From Chryseobacterium artocarpi (GTDB lineage: Bacteria; Bacteroidota; Bacteroidia; Flavobacteriales; Weeksellaceae), in NCBI RefSeq assembly GCF_001684975.1, contig NZ_MAYH01000034.1, positions 434,001 to 498,000 of the forward strand: a DNA stretch of 64,000 nt, read 5' to 3'. Under the pieces are notes generated by a model. The model worked only from the letters and a program-made list of their open reading frames with translations. It had not been told where the DNA came from and made no database searches. Below, piece after piece: positions 9,246-18,639 of the stretch. Each line of letters starts with the position of its first letter. Positions within the stretch are counted from its first letter, which is position 1. Position numbers and translations under genes: made by a program.

Positions 9246-10421
9246 GTGAAAACAAAATTATTATTCCTTTCATTTTTGGGTTCATTATTCACCCATGCAC
9301 AAACCCTTCAGTTTAAAAATCTCGCCAATATGTCTGGAGGCAGAGGGGGCACAACCAGTGTAATTGTGAATGATAATATCTATGTGAACAACGGGTATCT
9401 GGAAAACAGCGGTAATGCAAAATATATTGAAAAATATAATATTACCGATAACAGCTGGAGTATTCTCAATTCTACTCTCCTTCCCAAAAGATTTGCTAAT
9501 TCTGAGACTTACGATAATAAAATCTATATTTTTAACGGTTGGGGAAATAGCCATCTTGAAATTCTGGACCTTGCAACCAATCAAATAACGAAGGGCGCTA
9601 CTAATCGTTCCTATACAGGAAATGCTGGCTCTGCAATCTATAATGGCAAAATATACGTGTTTGGTGGCAGCGGACTAAACGGTGCGTCAACCACTGTATT
9701 TTCTGATAAATTTCAGTATTACGACATCGCTTCCAATACATGGAATCCCTTACCGGATATGCCTACAGCCAGAGAAACAAAGGGTAAAATCGTAAATGAT
9801 AAGCTGTATGTAATTGGTGGTTTTAATGGTACTTCATCTCGTCTGATCAATGTTTTCGATCTCAAAACGAATCTTTGGACCGATAAGTATATTATGCCTT
9901 CCGGGATATCCGGACACTCATTAGCTGTATCCGGTAATAAGATTTTTATTGTAGGGGGGTATAATAATCAAACTTTTCTAGCCTATTTTGATACAACAAC
10001 CAATAAAGTACATCAGCTATCATCCAATATGATTCCCAGAAGACACGCTGCTGCAGAAGTATATGACGATAAACTATACATCATCGGCGGAAGTACAACA
10101 TCTCTACTTAAATCATCCATTAAAAGCACCCAAGTAGCTGATATTAATGAAAGTGTACTTTCTTCAACAGCAACCAATGACGATCATGAAAGTAAAACAA
10201 GAGTCTACACCAGTGCCAATAGAAACGGCTTTGTTATCAGCAATAAAAACAACAGCAATCAATTTGAATACACAATTTACCCAACAGACGGGAAACAGAT
10301 CATCAATGGTGTTGCCTATTATAATAAAACCATAGATCTATCAAATGTGCCAAAAGGAACCTACATTTTCAGTTATAAAAATGAAAAAGGGGTGTTACAA
10401 CAGGTAAGGATTATAAGATAA
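9246..10421 (+). CDS. Secreted Kelch-repeat protein
   Basis: 391 residues starting at GTG (9246), with signal peptide MKTKLLFLSFLGSLFTHAQ. At least five Kelch motifs follow, visible as repeats of 'iYvfgG' and 'W..L': IYVNNGYLENSG, KIYIFNGWGN, GKIYVFGGSGL, DKLYVIGGFNGT, NKIFIVGGYNN, DKLYIIGGST. They form a beta-propeller. The C-terminal 80 residues end in DLSNVPKGTYIFSYKNEKG then QVRIIR, which resembles the type IX secretion sorting domain. It is probably secreted or displayed on the surface. The binding partner is unknown. Confidence 0.85.
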   Translation: MKTKLLFLSFLGSLFTHAQTLQFKNLANMSGGRGGTTSVIVNDNIYVNNGYLENSGNAKYIEKYNITDNSWSILNSTLLPKRFANSETYDNKIYIFNGWGNSHLEILDLATNQITKGATNRSYTGNAGSAIYNGKIYVFGGSGLNGASTTVFSDKFQYYDIASNTWNPLPDMPTARETKGKIVNDKLYVIGGFNGTSSRLINVFDLKTNLWTDKYIMPSGISGHSLAVSGNKIFIVGGYNNQTFLAYFDTTTNKVHQLSSNMIPRRHAAAEVYDDKLYIIGGSTTSLLKSSIKSTQVADINESVLSSTATNDDHESKTRVYTSANRNGFVISNKNNSNQFEYTIYPTDGKQIINGVAYYNKTIDLSNVPKGTYIFSYKNEKGVLQQVRIIR

Positions 10422-10501
10422 AGCCCTTAAAAAATATAATGATTACAAATAAATAGTAATACATATTTTTTTATACAACAAGAAAATAAAGCCTACAAAC
10501 A

Positions 10502-10966
10502 GTGAATCAGAATCAACTATATGAAGATCTTTTCCAGAAACGCAATTCATATTACCTTGAAAAGCTAGAGCTCTATGAAAATGGGAAAAAATTTACTTTT
10601 AACTATGCTACTTTTATCTTCGGATTACTTTGGTTTCTTTATAGAAAAATGTATTTGGAAACAATCGTTATTTTTTTAATCCTTTATACTGAAACAGCTT
10701 TTGAAAACTTTTTTTTAACAGATAAAATTGGTATAGAACAAACAAAACTTGTAAGTTTTATCATTACAATTCTATCACTTATAGTTGCAGGATTTAGCGG
10801 AAATTATTTATACATTAAAAGAGCAAAACGAACAATTAAAAAAGCAGAAAAAAAATTCTCTGAGTATGAACAGAGAAAAAAATATTTAACAAAAAAAGGA
10901 GGAACTCAGCTTCTATACATTGGTATTTTATTAACCCTGTTAATTGTTGCAATCATCTTGAAGTAA
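10502..10966 (+). CDS. DUF2628 membrane protein
   Basis: 154 residues from GTG (10502). The motif FTFNYATFIFGLLWFLYRKM is the DUF2628 signature (soluble start, then 'FNW.AF.fG..W..YRK'). Three membrane segments lie at about residues 38-50, 55-70 and 83-100, with a fourth at the C-terminus (GTQLLYIGILLTLLIVAIIL). 'GNYLYIKRAKRTIKKAEK' is the conserved cytosolic tail found after the third segment. Function is unknown for the family. Confidence 0.75.
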   Translation: MNQNQLYEDLFQKRNSYYLEKLELYENGKKFTFNYATFIFGLLWFLYRKMYLETIVIFLILYTETAFENFFLTDKIGIEQTKLVSFIITILSLIVAGFSGNYLYIKRAKRTIKKAEKKFSEYEQRKKYLTKKGGTQLLYIGILLTLLIVAIILK

Positions 10967-11010
10967 ATATTATTAATATACCCCACTTCAAAAAACAAAT
11001 TCGTTTATAA

Positions 11011-11070
11011 ATAAAATCGTCCCCCCTTACCCGCATAAAAAAGCATTTGAATTTCTCAACCAATTAAAAT
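11011..11070 (+). repeat. Decayed copy of the DUF2461 gene 5' end
   Basis: CCTTACCCGCATAAAAAAGC and the following 28 bases match 11662-11709 (the start of the DUF2461 gene) with few changes. The G of the start codon is missing (CAT-AAAAAA versus CATGAAAAAA). Similarity continues upstream (ATAAAATCGTC against ATAAAAGCGTC). The two copies flank the GNAT gene. Confidence 0.9.
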
Positions 11071-11081
11071 AAAATATAAGA

Positions 11082-11615
11082 ATGTTCAATAAGATCTTAA
11101 CCACTTTTCCCATATTGACAACCGAAAGATTGACACTTCGTCAACCGTCAGAAAGTGATGTTCAAGAGATCCTCTCCCTCAGATCTGATATAAGTGTGAA
11201 TAAATATCTTGGTCGCCAACTCACCAGAACTACAGATGAAGCATTAGCCTTTATTCAAAAAGTAAATGAGGGTTTCAAAAATAATACTGGGCTTTATTGG
11301 GGCATTACAAACTCTAATAATAAAAAACTTGTTGGAACCATTTGTATTTTTAATTTTTCAGACGACCTTAAAACATGTGAAATCGGATACGAGCTTTTAC
11401 CCGATTATCAGCGACAGGGAATCATGAATGAAGCATTAAAAAAAATTCTTGATTTTACTTTTCAGACTCTTGAAATTCAAACAATTGAGGCTTTTACCCA
11501 TAAAGACAATCTAAGTTCAACCCAGCTTCTTGAAAAATTCCATTTTGAGAAAACAACTTTTGTTGATGAGGAAAATCCAGATTTAATAGCATTTTACTTA
11601 TCAAATAAAAAATGA
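11082..11615 (+). CDS. GNAT N-acetyltransferase, RimJ/RimL-like
   Basis: 177 residues. LTTERLTLRQPSESDVQEIL opens the GNAT fold typical of ribosomal-protein acetyltransferases (PF13302). EIGYELLPDYQRQGIMNEAL holds the acetyl-CoA pyrophosphate loop (Q/RxxGxM form), and IEAFTHKDNLSSTQLLEKFH is the conserved C-terminal motif. It transfers an acetyl group from acetyl-CoA to an unknown amine. It sits between a decayed and an intact copy of the DUF2461 5' end, so it appears inserted there. Confidence 0.9.
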   Translation: MFNKILTTFPILTTERLTLRQPSESDVQEILSLRSDISVNKYLGRQLTRTTDEALAFIQKVNEGFKNNTGLYWGITNSNNKKLVGTICIFNFSDDLKTCEIGYELLPDYQRQGIMNEALKKILDFTFQTLEIQTIEAFTHKDNLSSTQLLEKFHFEKTTFVDEENPDLIAFYLSNKK

Positions 11616-11671
11616 TCAGACTTCGGACAACAACCTGATCACATATAAAAGCGTCAAAACTCCTTACCCAC

Positions 11672-12331
11672 ATGAAAAAAGCATTTGAATTCCTCAACCA
11701 ATTAAAAGAAAATAACAACCGGGAATGGTTTTCTAAACACAAATCTGAATATGATTCGGTTGTAAAAGAAAACAAAACTCTTTTCAATCAGATCTATAAT
11801 GAACTTCAGGAATATGATCAACTCAAAGGAATTCATATTTTCAGAATTTACAGAGATGTTCGTTTCTCAAAAGATCAGACACCTTATAAAACCAACTTCG
11901 GTGTTGGATATTCCCGTTCAAAACCCATGTTGAGAGGCGGATATTATATTCAGCTGGAACCTGGCAACAGCTTTGTAGGCGGTGGTTTTTGGGGACCTGA
12001 GGCAAAAGATTTACTTCGTATCCGTAAAGAATTTGAAATCAGTACAACGGAAATTGAAAAAATCATCTCTGATAAAACTTTTGTAAAATATTTCGGAGAG
12101 CTACAGGGTGATTCGGTAAAAACAGCTCCACGAGGCTTTGAGAAAAACCATCCTGCGATAGATTTAATCAGAAAAAAACAATTCGTAGTCATGCGAAAAT
12201 TTACGGATAAAGAGGTTTTCTCAGACAGCTTTCAAAAGGAAGCTTTACAAACTCTCCTGGCTATGCGTCCGTTTTTCGATTATATGAGTGAAGTACTGAC
12301 AACTGACCTCAATGGAGAACCTTTATATTAA
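11672..12331 (+). CDS. DUF2461 domain protein
   Basis: 219 residues, normal for the family (TIGR02453). Starts KKAFEFLNQLKENNNREWFS, with the conserved 'RIYRDVRFSKDQTPYKTNFG' and 'GGYYIQLEPGNSFVGGGFW' blocks and 'APRGFEKNHPAIDLI' in the C-terminal half. Family function is not known. The intact start ATG at 11672 matches the decayed copy at 11033. Confidence 0.9.
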   Translation: MKKAFEFLNQLKENNNREWFSKHKSEYDSVVKENKTLFNQIYNELQEYDQLKGIHIFRIYRDVRFSKDQTPYKTNFGVGYSRSKPMLRGGYYIQLEPGNSFVGGGFWGPEAKDLLRIRKEFEISTTEIEKIISDKTFVKYFGELQGDSVKTAPRGFEKNHPAIDLIRKKQFVVMRKFTDKEVFSDSFQKEALQTLLAMRPFFDYMSEVLTTDLNGEPLY

Positions 12332-12369
12332 AATTTATTATAGAACTATATCAAATATTATCGCTAAAA

Positions 12370-12777
12370 ATGCACAACAAAACAATCATTGACAAACTCG
12401 CCTGGATCGAACTAAAAGATAAATCTATTCTCTCCACAAAAAGCTACGGAAAAGAAAAATATTATATTCCCGGAGGTAAAAGAGAGGCTGGAGAAACCGA
12501 TGAACAAGCTCTAGTTCGTGAAATATGGGAAGAATTAAATGTAACCATTGACGGCAAAACATTACATTATATCGGAACTTTTGAAGCTCAAGCTCACGGA
12601 CATGCAGAAGGCATTATTGTAAAAATGACTTGCTATTCTGGAGAATATTCCGGAGAATTAAAAGCCAGTTCTGAAATTGAAGAAATGAAATGGCTTAACT
12701 ATTCAGACAAAGACAAAGTATCTGAAGTTGATAAAATAATCTTTGACAGTTTACATCAAAACAATTTATTAGATTAA
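12370..12777 (+). CDS. NUDIX hydrolase
   Basis: 135 residues with a full Nudix box at about residues 36-58: GKREAGETDEQALVREIWEE then LNV, fitting GX5EX7REUXEEXGU except Asn for the last Gly. It would hydrolyse a nucleoside diphosphate linked to another moiety, using Mg2+ bound by the REXXEE glutamates. PGG precedes the box as usual. The substrate cannot be told. A strong terminator follows. Confidence 0.92.
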   Translation: MHNKTIIDKLAWIELKDKSILSTKSYGKEKYYIPGGKREAGETDEQALVREIWEELNVTIDGKTLHYIGTFEAQAHGHAEGIIVKMTCYSGEYSGELKASSEIEEMKWLNYSDKDKVSEVDKIIFDSLHQNNLLD

Positions 12778-12817
12778 TTTTTCTCATCCCAGACAAATTC
12801 TATTAATTATAAAAACA

Positions 12818-12848
12818 AAAGCCGTTCTGGAAAACAGAGCGGCTTTCA
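12818..12848 (+). terminator. Rho-independent terminator
   Basis: AAAGCCGTTCTG, loop GAAAA, CAGAGCGGCTTT (one G-U pair), then a T-rich end. Confidence 0.85.
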
Positions 12849-12918
12849 TTTATTAAAGATAGTAGTATAAATTCCCTACAGATAAGGGTTCCCGTAAGGT
12901 AACATCTATCATTCGTTT

Positions 12919-12926
12919 TACTTTTG
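12919..12926 (+). promoter_or_regulatory. Candidate -7 box
   Basis: TACTTTTG fits TAnnTTTG, 33 bp before the ATG at 12959. Confidence 0.4.
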
Positions 12927-12958
12927 GTTTTCAATTTTTGATCATTAAAAATAAAACA

Positions 12959-13519
12959 ATGAAACAAGTACTATTAATTTTTACGCTTTTAATTTTTGGA
13001 ATTTCTTATTCTCAAACCGCACCAATATTTGAAAATGATACGCTGATTACTTCAACGGGTTTTAAAGTGTATGAAGGTTTGGATCTGAAAATCGGGACAG
13101 GCTCTATGAATGACGGAGATTTTAAATTTATCAGAACCAATGCTTCTTCTTTATTCAATTATACCTCAAACACGGGATATCAAGGTCTTGCGAATCAGGC
13201 AAATTCTTTTAAAAGAAGTAATTCCGGGCTGACATTTAAAGTAAAAAAAATAATGCCGAGAGGAAACAAAAAAAATGGTTTCGTGTACTATGCTAAAATC
13301 GGAAGCGGTCTCATGAACTATGAAGTTGATCTGGAAAATGCAATCAGATCAGGTGAAGTAATTGTTCCCGATGAATTTTTGCCTAAAGAAAAATCTCAAC
13401 ATATAAATTCAGAAACAAAATATGACCGACTGAAAAAGATCAAGGAACTCAAAGATTCAGGAGTCTTATCTGAAGAGGAATTTCAAAAAGAGAAAGATAA
13501 AATAATGGCTGAAAAATAG
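12959..13519 (+). CDS. Secreted SHOCT-domain protein
   Basis: 186 residues from the ATG at 12959; an upstream in-frame ATG at 12938 lies near the promoter and would spoil the signal peptide (MKQVLLIFTLLIFGISYSQ). The mature part is a beta-rich domain of unknown family (residues about 20-140). The C-terminus, KYDRLKKIKELKDSGVLSEE then EFQKEKDKIM, is a SHOCT domain (short C-terminal two-helix oligomerisation motif). A terminator follows. Confidence 0.8.
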   Translation: MKQVLLIFTLLIFGISYSQTAPIFENDTLITSTGFKVYEGLDLKIGTGSMNDGDFKFIRTNASSLFNYTSNTGYQGLANQANSFKRSNSGLTFKVKKIMPRGNKKNGFVYYAKIGSGLMNYEVDLENAIRSGEVIVPDEFLPKEKSQHINSETKYDRLKKIKELKDSGVLSEEEFQKEKDKIMAEK

Positions 13520-13528
13520 CTTTTACTC

Positions 13529-13562
13529 AAAACCGTTCTGCTTTCAGAGCGGTTTATTTTTT
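13529..13562 (+). terminator. Rho-independent terminator
   Basis: AAAACCGTTCTG, short loop, CAGAGCGGTTT, then T-rich. The core matches the terminator at 12818-12848. Confidence 0.85.
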
Positions 13563-13701
13563 CCTAACATCCAAAGATATTTTACTCTATTTTTACAACA
13601 TCTAAAACAGGGTTAATTTATAATGAACAATTAAGTTTTTTATAAAAAATCAATGAATTCAGATAGTCAATAAACTTATAACTCACAGACACAAAATAAA
13701 T

Positions 13702-14727
13702 ATGCAGAATTATTGCAAACAACTGTTTTTACTTTTCACCTCTTTCCTACTTCTTTCTAATCTGCTATTTTCCCAAACAAAAAAAGCTGTACAAATTGAT
13801 TCTTTAATAAAACAATTCAGTCAAAGCGGCACTTTCAACGGAAATGTTTTAGTTTCAAAAGATAATAAGATCATTTATAATGCTTCTTTTGGTTTTAGGG
13901 ATGCTACAAAAACAAAGAGACTAACTGGTGATGACAGGTTTAATATAGGTTCTATCACAAAAGAATTCAGTGCCGCTGCTATATTACAATTACAGGAACA
14001 GGGAAAGTTGAAAACAGAAGATCCTGTTTCTAAATATATTCCGGAATTACCCAAATGGGCAAATGATGTTACCATAAAAAATTTATTACAATACACGAGT
14101 GGTATTCCCGACGTAAACTGGAAAAAAATTAAAAATGATAAAGATCTTTTCGATGGTTTACTGCTTATAGATTCTCTGGAATTTAAACCTGGAACGGATT
14201 ACGGTTATAACAACAATAATATATTTCTACGTCATTTTATCATTGAACGCTTAACAGGAATTCCCTTTAATCAATATGCTGAAAAATTTATTTTCAAACC
14301 CTGCAACATGACTTCTTCTGTTATGACTCCTTTTGAAAATGAAAAAAATATAGCTAGAGGATTTAATATTGATTTAGTGCCAGACAAAGCTGATCTCCCT
14401 ATTACCGGAGGAACTTATTTAACCACTACAGACTTATTAAAATGGACAAAATGCCTTCATTCAAATAAAATAATGAATGAAAATTCTTTATTTGAACTAG
14501 GGCAGCAATTTAATCTCCCGGAAACTCAATCATCTATGGGAGAAGCAAAATTTAAAAACAAAAAACTGGTTGAGCATATACATGATGGAAGAGCCGGAAA
14601 CTATGAAGCTCTTTTGGTTTCTGATCTGGACGAAAAGCTCACCATTATTCTGCTGGGAAATAATTATCATGGAAAACTATTTGAAATTTCTGATGCCATT
14701 AAAACCATTCTGAATAATAAAAAATAG
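13702..14727 (+). CDS. Serine hydrolase, beta-lactamase/class C-like
   Basis: 341 residues with a signal peptide (about 1-25, ending NLLFSQ). The SxxK motif is S84-I-T-K87, the YxN motif is Y169-N-N, and the HxG-like motif is HDGRAG near residue 295, all in the expected order for PF00144 (beta-lactamase-related serine hydrolases: D-aminopeptidases, esterases, EstB-like). Periplasmic. Substrate cannot be told. It need not be a true beta-lactamase. A longer paralogue is at 19684. Confidence 0.92.
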   Translation: MQNYCKQLFLLFTSFLLLSNLLFSQTKKAVQIDSLIKQFSQSGTFNGNVLVSKDNKIIYNASFGFRDATKTKRLTGDDRFNIGSITKEFSAAAILQLQEQGKLKTEDPVSKYIPELPKWANDVTIKNLLQYTSGIPDVNWKKIKNDKDLFDGLLLIDSLEFKPGTDYGYNNNNIFLRHFIIERLTGIPFNQYAEKFIFKPCNMTSSVMTPFENEKNIARGFNIDLVPDKADLPITGGTYLTTTDLLKWTKCLHSNKIMNENSLFELGQQFNLPETQSSMGEAKFKNKKLVEHIHDGRAGNYEALLVSDLDEKLTIILLGNNYHGKLFEISDAIKTILNNKK

Positions 14728-14813
14728 TACTTTCAATATCTCATTAAACCAAATACATATTCATTAGTAATTTATTGGGTAATTCATTTAACAGTTATAT
14801 TGTTCTAAAAATT

Positions 14814-15239
14814 ATGACCATTCAAGACCAAATCAAAGAATATATCAATAGCCAGCCAGAACCAAAACGTAGTGATATGATGGTACTTCATCATAATATT
14901 CTGGAACTTCTGCCGAACTGCAAACTCTGGTTTCTGGATGGGAAAGACAGTGAAGGTAAGATTGTTTCCAACCCTAATATCGGATACGGAGCTTATACTA
15001 TTTCATATACTGACGGCACTACTAAGGAATTTTATCGCATTGGAATAAGCGCCAATACAACGGGAATTTCTGTGTATATAATGGGTATTGATGATAAAAC
15101 TTATTTAGCACAAGCATTCGGAGAAAAAATAGGTAAGGCAAAAGTGACAGGATATTGTATTAAATTTAAGGCATTGAAAGATATTCATATTGAAGTTCTC
15201 AAAACTGCAATACAGTATGGTTTTGCACAAGATTCTTAA
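14814..15239 (+). CDS. DUF1801 (YdhG-like) protein
   Basis: 141 residues from the ATG at 14814; the TTG at 14775 in frame is weaker. MTIQDQIKEYINSQPEPKRS followed by MMVLHHNILELLPNCKLWF is the DUF1801 N-terminal pattern. 'GYGAYTISYTDGTTKEFYRIGIS' and 'KAKVTGYCIKFKALKDIHIE' complete the domain. These small YdhG/YyaL-type proteins have a split beta fold; their role is unknown. Confidence 0.8.
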   Translation: MTIQDQIKEYINSQPEPKRSDMMVLHHNILELLPNCKLWFLDGKDSEGKIVSNPNIGYGAYTISYTDGTTKEFYRIGISANTTGISVYIMGIDDKTYLAQAFGEKIGKAKVTGYCIKFKALKDIHIEVLKTAIQYGFAQDS

Positions 15240-15274
15240 AATTGACACATCAAAACCATTAAAATTTAAAGACC

Positions 15275-15946
15275 ATGAACACAAAAAAAATTCTAAAAAC
15301 CATAGGTATTACCCTTGGAATCATCATCATATTTCTTATCGCAAGTAACTTTATCTGGCTGAATGACAGAGAAAACCTTCTATACAAAATACAACAGTAC
15401 ATTACATACAATGAAGAAGACTGGAAAAACTATGAGACCAATCAAAAAATTCTGGCAGAAAATCCTTCCGGAACAATCCAGACAGTTGTAGTAGAATCGG
15501 TTCCAGATTTCCATCCTTATAATATTGATCTATTAACAGGAAATACGAAAAAAGAAGAATTAAAGAAAATTGAAAATGCTCATTTTGAAAATTTAGTCTC
15601 TGCTAAAAAGAGTCCGGATGATGAAGATGCTCAAATTGCTCTGATTAAATTGACTCAAAGACGTCTGACTGATGTTATCATCAATCAAAAATTAAGCATC
15701 AAGATCGGAAAATGCTACGAGAATCCTAATAAAGGAGAAAACTATAGTTGTGTAAGCTGTATGATTCTTCTATATAACAGAGAAAAAAATGATTGGCAGG
15801 AGGCTCCGGACGGAGAGAATTTCCTTGATAACTCTTATGATTTTTATCAGACCTCTGAAGGTGGAGAATGGGAAGCAAAAGAGTTATCAATGTACATTCC
15901 TTATGATGATGCTTTATTTAAAAAGTATGAAAACAAATCCAGATAA
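15275..15946 (+). CDS. Membrane-anchored protein of unknown function (223 aa)
   Basis: One N-terminal hydrophobic segment (about residues 8-28, ILKTIGITLGIIIIFLIASN) with no cleavage site, so probably anchored and facing the periplasm. The rest is acidic with several Cys (GKCYENPNKGENYSCVSCMI). I do not recognise the family. It follows the DUF1801 gene by 35 bp and precedes the 15976 gene by 29 bp, so the three are likely one transcript. Confidence 0.65.
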   Translation: MNTKKILKTIGITLGIIIIFLIASNFIWLNDRENLLYKIQQYITYNEEDWKNYETNQKILAENPSGTIQTVVVESVPDFHPYNIDLLTGNTKKEELKKIENAHFENLVSAKKSPDDEDAQIALIKLTQRRLTDVIINQKLSIKIGKCYENPNKGENYSCVSCMILLYNREKNDWQEAPDGENFLDNSYDFYQTSEGGEWEAKELSMYIPYDDALFKKYENKSR

Positions 15947-15975
15947 ATTTCAGCAATAATTAAAATAAACCGATC

Positions 15976-16917
15976 ATGTCAGACGCAGAAAAAATCATTA
16001 ATGAGATCAATATATTTTTAGAAAAATCCATGTTGAAAACCTCTCAGATTACCAAGGAGGAAATTATTGATTTTATTGAGAAAAAATGGGCTGAAGCTGA
16101 TGAAGAAAAATATGAAAATTATTCGGCATATATAATCAGCAGCAGAATGATTCACGAATATATGTGGAAAAAAGATTTCGGAAATATGATGCGATGGATG
16201 GAAATTCTAAATCTTCACAATGCTTCTAAAAATAATCCTTCCTATTTCCGTCATTACTATGCCGGAAAATGTTGCCTGGAATGTGGTAATGAAGAAAAAG
16301 CGCTCGAATATTTCAATCTGTGTTATACTGAAAACGCAGATTATATTTTTTCTCAGGATTCCTTCTGTTATGAGTTTTTCAACAGACATATTGAACATCC
16401 AAGAGACTTATCCCATAAAGAAATTAAGGAATATGAATCCGCGGATTATACTCCATTGAAATTAGAATACTGGCAATCTTTTTTCAATGAAGACGACGAC
16501 GAATTTGACTATGAAATTTGGGATGAAAATGATGAATACACAGATGAACCAACGCAGGAACAACACAATGGATTTGATTATTTACAAATAAATCAAAAGA
16601 TGATCTTAGAAAACATCTTATCTGAACTGTTAAAAAAATATACTGAATTACAAAAAATATATAATTATCCGGAAGAAGACAAAGTTGATTTTATGCCGGA
16701 TTTAAATAACATTCAAGGTTTTGCTAATCTCTTATCTCCAAACGGTTTTTATATAACTTCAGTAATTAAAAATAATCACCCGTATATTGGTATCAGCTTT
16801 TCATGCTCATGGGATGGTGAACACGGGCTTGGAATAATGACTCATAAAAATAAAGTGATTGAAATCGGAGAAGCAGATGTTGCTTTTAGTAGCTGGGCAG
16901 CTGAGGATGATTTATAA
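15976..16917 (+). CDS. TPR-like protein with DUF6985-like C-terminus (313 aa)
   Basis: N-terminal 150 residues are helical with a TPR-like repeat (YYAGKCCLECGNEEKALEYF). The middle is acidic (FFNEDDDEFDYEIWDENDEY). The C-terminus, ISFSCSWDGEHGLGIMTHKN then KVIEIGEADVAFSSW, recalls the DUF6985 pattern ('WdeEHGl.i...n.kv..iG..d'), a group that includes candidate immunity proteins of polymorphic toxins. That link is tentative. No signal peptide. Confidence 0.55.
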   Translation: MSDAEKIINEINIFLEKSMLKTSQITKEEIIDFIEKKWAEADEEKYENYSAYIISSRMIHEYMWKKDFGNMMRWMEILNLHNASKNNPSYFRHYYAGKCCLECGNEEKALEYFNLCYTENADYIFSQDSFCYEFFNRHIEHPRDLSHKEIKEYESADYTPLKLEYWQSFFNEDDDEFDYEIWDENDEYTDEPTQEQHNGFDYLQINQKMILENILSELLKKYTELQKIYNYPEEDKVDFMPDLNNIQGFANLLSPNGFYITSVIKNNHPYIGISFSCSWDGEHGLGIMTHKNKVIEIGEADVAFSSWAAEDDL

Positions 16918-17059
16918 TTCATTCATCAATCATTATTCTGATATTTTTAATTATCATGTTGATTCTACATAAAAGAAAAAAATATTTAATTATAATTCCG
17001 AAGGAAATATATAATTTCTGGATCATATTTTACTTACTTTTATCATTCAATTTTCCACG

Positions 17060-17821
17060 ATGAAACTCAGATTATTTTTTATTTCTTTTACTTTTTCAAT
17101 TATAAAAATCCTTGCTACAGGGCAGGTGCCGGACAGAATCATTATCAACAATAAGGAATACAAATTATTAAATAATCCTCTCGAAAAATATTTTGATGAG
17201 CATCCGGATGAACATCCCGTTTATGGAAATAAAGACTTAAAAGAAGGAATAAATGAAGTAACAACGATAGGTACAAGCTCAAATCACCGAGGCTATATCG
17301 CAACATTTAAAATTGAAAATAATATCCTGAGTGTAGTAGATATTAAGATTCTAGATGTAAATTCAGATAAATACGAATATATTTCTGTTTTCAAAAAAAC
17401 ATTCGGTGACAAAAAAATAGAACTCAATTATTCTGGAGTGTTGATCATTCCACAAGGAAAATTGATTCAATCTGCAGATTTCGGTTACTCATCTTTATAT
17501 GATAAATATCAGGTAATAACCGTTCAGCGCGATAAGATTGTAAAGGATAAAGAGCTGGATCAGGATGGTTTTATAAAATTTAAAGTTGATCAGTTTGAAG
17601 GCTATAAAAAGACTGAAAAGTATAAAGCCGATGTTAAAAAATATCTTGAAGACTGGAATGACAGTAAAAAATCGGATCTATCCAGAGAAAACACGCGTGG
17701 AATGTCGAAAAAAGAAATTGCTCAACTGAAAAAAAGTTATGAAACGCCACCCAATGACGAATATATTGATAATTTTCTTTTCGTAATTGAAAACCTGGAT
17801 GATATTATAGTGGATTACTAA
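17060..17821 (+). CDS. Secreted protein of unknown function (253 aa)
   Basis: Signal peptide MKLRLFFISFTFSIIKILAT followed by a charged mature protein. I recognise no family; visible landmarks are HPDEHPVYGNKDLKEGINEV, a beta-rich stretch around residues 80-150, and a Lys-rich helix (FEGYKKTEKYKADVKKYLED). Probably periplasmic. It ends 19 bp before the lipoprotein gene at 17840, so the two are probably co-transcribed. Confidence 0.65.
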   Translation: MKLRLFFISFTFSIIKILATGQVPDRIIINNKEYKLLNNPLEKYFDEHPDEHPVYGNKDLKEGINEVTTIGTSSNHRGYIATFKIENNILSVVDIKILDVNSDKYEYISVFKKTFGDKKIELNYSGVLIIPQGKLIQSADFGYSSLYDKYQVITVQRDKIVKDKELDQDGFIKFKVDQFEGYKKTEKYKADVKKYLEDWNDSKKSDLSRENTRGMSKKEIAQLKKSYETPPNDEYIDNFLFVIENLDDIIVDY

Positions 17822-17839
17822 ATATATATTCTATTTCAT

Positions 17840-18559
17840 ATGTTTAAAATACATGCTTTTCTCCTCACTCTCCTACTCGTTCTCTGCACAGGCTGTAAAG
17901 AAAAAATAAAACATGATGATCATTTTGTAGTCTATCAGGTAAATCCTAAAACACAAAACATAAAATTCTACTGGAAAAATAATAGAAATGAAACTCTGAA
18001 AAGTATCGAACATTTAAAAAATGAAGTAGAATCCGGCAATGAAAAATTAATATTTGCAATGAACGGAGGAATGTTTGAACCGGACAATTCCCCAAAAGGA
18101 CTTTATATTGAAAATTTTAAACTCCTCAAATCAATAGATACACTCAACGGTTCTGGAAATTTCTATCTGCCTCCCAATGGAGTTTTTTATATCACCAAAG
18201 ACAACCAGGCTGGAATTATAGAAACCCCAAAATACAGACAAAATACAATAATCAGATATGCTACCCAATCCGGTCCGATGCTGCTTATCAATGGTAAAAT
18301 AAATCCAATATTTAAAGAAGAGTCTAAAAATCTGAATATCAGAAACGGTGTCGGAATTTCAGAAAATGGAGACGTTATTTTCGCAATGTCGAAAAAAGAA
18401 ATTAATTTTTACAGTCTTGCTCAACTCTTCAAAGAAATGGGCTGTAAAAATGCTTTATATCTTGATGGATTTGTTTCAAGAACTTATCTTCCTGAAAAAA
18501 AATGGATTCAGAAAGATGGAAACTTTGCTGTGATCATAGGAATTGCAGCACCTCAATAA
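17840..18559 (+). CDS. Phosphodiester glycosidase-family lipoprotein
   Basis: 239 residues. Lipobox LCTGC near residue 20 after a hydrophobic stretch, so a membrane-anchored lipoprotein. 'LIFAMNGGMFEPDNSPKGLY', 'ATQSGPMLLINGKINPIF' and 'NALYLDGFVSRTYLP' are the conserved blocks of the NAGPA/phosphodiester glycosidase family (PF09992), which in animals removes GlcNAc from phosphodiesters. The bacterial substrate is unknown. Confidence 0.88.
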   Translation: MFKIHAFLLTLLLVLCTGCKEKIKHDDHFVVYQVNPKTQNIKFYWKNNRNETLKSIEHLKNEVESGNEKLIFAMNGGMFEPDNSPKGLYIENFKLLKSIDTLNGSGNFYLPPNGVFYITKDNQAGIIETPKYRQNTIIRYATQSGPMLLINGKINPIFKEESKNLNIRNGVGISENGDVIFAMSKKEINFYSLAQLFKEMGCKNALYLDGFVSRTYLPEKKWIQKDGNFAVIIGIAAPQ

Positions 18560-18639
18560 ATTCTTTTTTCCACCATAAAATATTCTTAACTTTCTTCAGA
18601 GTTTTAGATACAAATTAACTTCATCACTTACTATTAAAC

